Assembly (NCBI GenBank): GCA_964593045.1 | Contig: CAZQJQ010000002.1 | Span: 1-64,000, forward strand | DNA: 64,000 nucleotides | Source: JAOAHC01 sp964593045 | Lineage (GTDB): Bacteria > Bacillota > Clostridia > TANB77 > CAG-465 | Reading direction: 5' to 3' | Shown here: positions 63,230-64,000 of the stretch, piece after piece | Layout of the letters: each line of letters opens with the position of its first letter | How positions within the stretch are numbered: position 1 is the stretch's first letter | Translations under genes and position numbers: made by a program | The notes under the pieces: model-generated | The model's database searches: none | What the model was told of the DNA's origin: nothing | The model's input: only the letters and a program-made list of their open reading frames with translations

Positions 63230-63382
63230 ATTTTATAAGGGTTCGAGTGAGTGTTTCCATATGTCTCCATTAGCCAGTTTATATTTGTTTTACTGTTATT
63301 TTCTGAATTGTTTTTATCTTCCATTTTTTTATTTTTTCTTTATTCTCTTTTTTGATGCATATCCATATCTTTTTCACTCCTT
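63230..63382 (-). repeat. rbgA 5'-end repeat, copy R5, decayed
   Basis: GGAGTG site, ATG 63366, MDMHQKRE, then TAA at codon 9; homology continues beyond the stop (EDKNNSENNSKTNINW) to the core ATAAACTGG (63282-63274) and the shared tail (63273-63230). The most degraded of the near-full-length copies. Confidence 0.85.
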
Positions 63383-63413
63383 TTATTTTAGATATAATTT
63401 GCCATTATACTAT

Positions 63414-63608
63414 CTAAAATACCCCATCATTAAATATAACATCAAATTGGTATTCATTATCTATTAAATTTTGTATAACTGCACCTGCAACAGCTGATAA
63501 TAATATTTTTGTTGTTAAAGACAGGTCCTTTATACTTTCAATTTGTTCAGCAGATACTTCATTAAGCCTAAATTTTCTACCTTTTAATTTTCCAAAAAAT
63601 TCTGACAA
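63414..63608 (-). CDS. Small protein or gene remnant of unknown function
   Basis: About 64 aa if it begins at TTG 63608; there is no good ribosome-binding site and no ATG, so it may be the 3' part of a broken gene. It reads SEFFGKLKGRKFRLNEVSAE, then IKDLSLTTKILLSAVAGAVIQ and IDNEYQFDVIFNDGVF. The middle section resembles a short hydrophobic helix. I recognise no family. It lies between the partial RhuM gene and repeat R5, in the same orientation. Confidence 0.4.
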   Translation of the reverse strand: MSEFFGKLKGRKFRLNEVSAEQIESIKDLSLTTKILLSAVAGAVIQNLIDNEYQFDVIFNDGVF

Positions 63609-63664
63609 AGCCCATTATATTTTATAATTCTTATTTTCAATTTTTATATTTATAATTTGCAACA

Positions 63665-64000
63665 TTATTCATCATCCTTATTTTCAAGTTTTTCAAGTTT
63701 TTCCATATATTTATCAAAATCACTCAAATATATTTGGTCTTGGGTTATTCTATATTTTTCAAATTCTGCTTCAGCTTTAGAGGCTGCAATTTGATGAGAT
63801 ATTTTACCAGCATTTTGTAGTATTTCTCTATCGGTAAGTTTTAGAAACTCATCTAGTCTTTTAAACCAATCTTGCATAGTCATCGGAATATGTCTTTTTG
63901 CTCTATCTTCTGCTAAATCTAAATAAGCAGAAACAATACGCCTTAATGATGATATTTCATCCTCCGTCAAATAATTTTTAGCAATAATTACATCACTTTT
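63665..64000 (-). CDS. RhuM-family protein, C-terminal part (5' end outside window)
   Basis: The frame is open to the window edge. KSDVIIAKNYLTEDEISSL, then YLDLAEDRAKRHIPMTMQD and WFKRLDEFLKLTDREILQN match the C-terminal third of the RhuM protein at 54.6 kb, but with clearly different sequence, so it is a diverged relative and not a recent copy. It ends with KYMEKLEKLENKDDE. It shows that the accessory region continues beyond 64 kb. Confidence 0.85.
   Translation of the reverse strand, partial: KSDVIIAKNYLTEDEISSLRRIVSAYLDLAEDRAKRHIPMTMQDWFKRLDEFLKLTDREILQNAGKISHQIAASKAEAEFEKYRITQDQIYLSDFDKYMEKLEKLENKDDE

Larger units (their letters stand above)
54223..63382 (-). mobile_element. Array of accessory modules integrated at the 5' end of rbgA
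   Basis: Between the intact rbgA start and 63.4 kb, five further copies of the rbgA 5' end (four nearly complete, one 5'-truncated) separate small groups of accessory genes. All are oriented toward rbgA. Every copy matches rbgA up to the codons for Ile-Asn-Trp and then switches to a shared tail of about 45 bp. This is what serial site-specific integration into one site would leave, with each element bringing a new 5' end for rbgA. Only one recombinase gene is present (55913-57136). Boundaries beyond 63.4 kb are open because more such genes reach the window edge. Confidence 0.75.

Noticed and set aside
54223..63382. Classic integron with attC sites
   Set aside because: No tyrosine integron integrase and no attC-like imperfect palindromes are seen; the repeats are gene 5' ends and the recombinase is of the serine type.
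54223..63382. CRISPR array
   Set aside because: Repeats are over 100 bp, diverged, and separated by genes of 1-2 kb; no cas genes are present.

Overview
The window is a very AT-rich chromosomal segment from an anaerobic, spore-forming Clostridia-type Firmicute, probably a gut lineage. The main evidence is a trimeric [FeFe]-hydrogenase operon (HydC-HydB-HydA), spoIIR and spoVG, gatCAB, an alpha2-type glyS, cdaA, strong AGGAGG ribosome-binding sites and TTGACA/TATAAT promoters. No rRNA, tRNA or CRISPR array was seen. Three runs of N (656-703, 57462-57471, 58384-58502) mark assembly gaps.

Region 1 (1-6.7 kb) is a surface-polysaccharide locus on the minus strand: a glycosyltransferase cut by the window edge, two overlapping sugar-phosphate transferases and a VanZ-like protein. 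Between them lies the relic of a conjugative element: a CD1108-family protein carrying a C39-like peptidase domain, the 3' end of a virB4 gene, and a 49-aa protein. An IS91-type rolling-circle insertion sequence abuts the virB4 fragment.

Region 2 (6.9-53.3 kb) is mostly conserved chromosome. It holds a YtvI/AI-2E permease, dapA, DUF421/DUF4363 genes, hydCBA with mtaD, fba flanked by two coiled-coil-rich orphans, asnB, gatCAB, greA-lysS, and glyS with a 42-aa membrane protein and cdaA. Further along are spoIIR, a three-gene acyl-CoA dehydratase-activase group, a trmH/prsA-like/mfd/ligA group, pgsA, murD, a uvrC without its usual C-terminal helix-hairpin-helix domain, spoVG, and proS behind rbgA. 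Several very small orphan genes have near-consensus promoters and their own terminators (8.2, 9.4 and 34.3-34.9 kb).

Region 3 (53.3-64 kb) is the most unusual part. Upstream of the GTPase gene rbgA lies an array of accessory modules, all on the minus strand and pointing into rbgA. The cargo is RhuM-family proteins (three copies, one broken), DUF1016/YhcG PDDEXK nucleases (two copies, one broken), an M50-like metalloprotease, an unknown gene split by a gap, a small membrane protein and a compact large-type serine recombinase. Module boundaries carry diverged copies of the rbgA 5' end (ribosome-binding site, start codon and about 30 codons). Four upstream copies are nearly full length and one is 5'-truncated. 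Each keeps homology to rbgA up to an Ile-Asn-Trp codon triplet and then switches to a shared tail of about 45 bp. The best explanation is serial site-specific integration into the start of rbgA: each incoming module supplies a new 5' end for the gene and pushes the previous one upstream. It resembles an integron-like cassette array, but with a serine recombinase and a housekeeping GTPase gene as the anchor. It is the strongest candidate here for an undescribed system.
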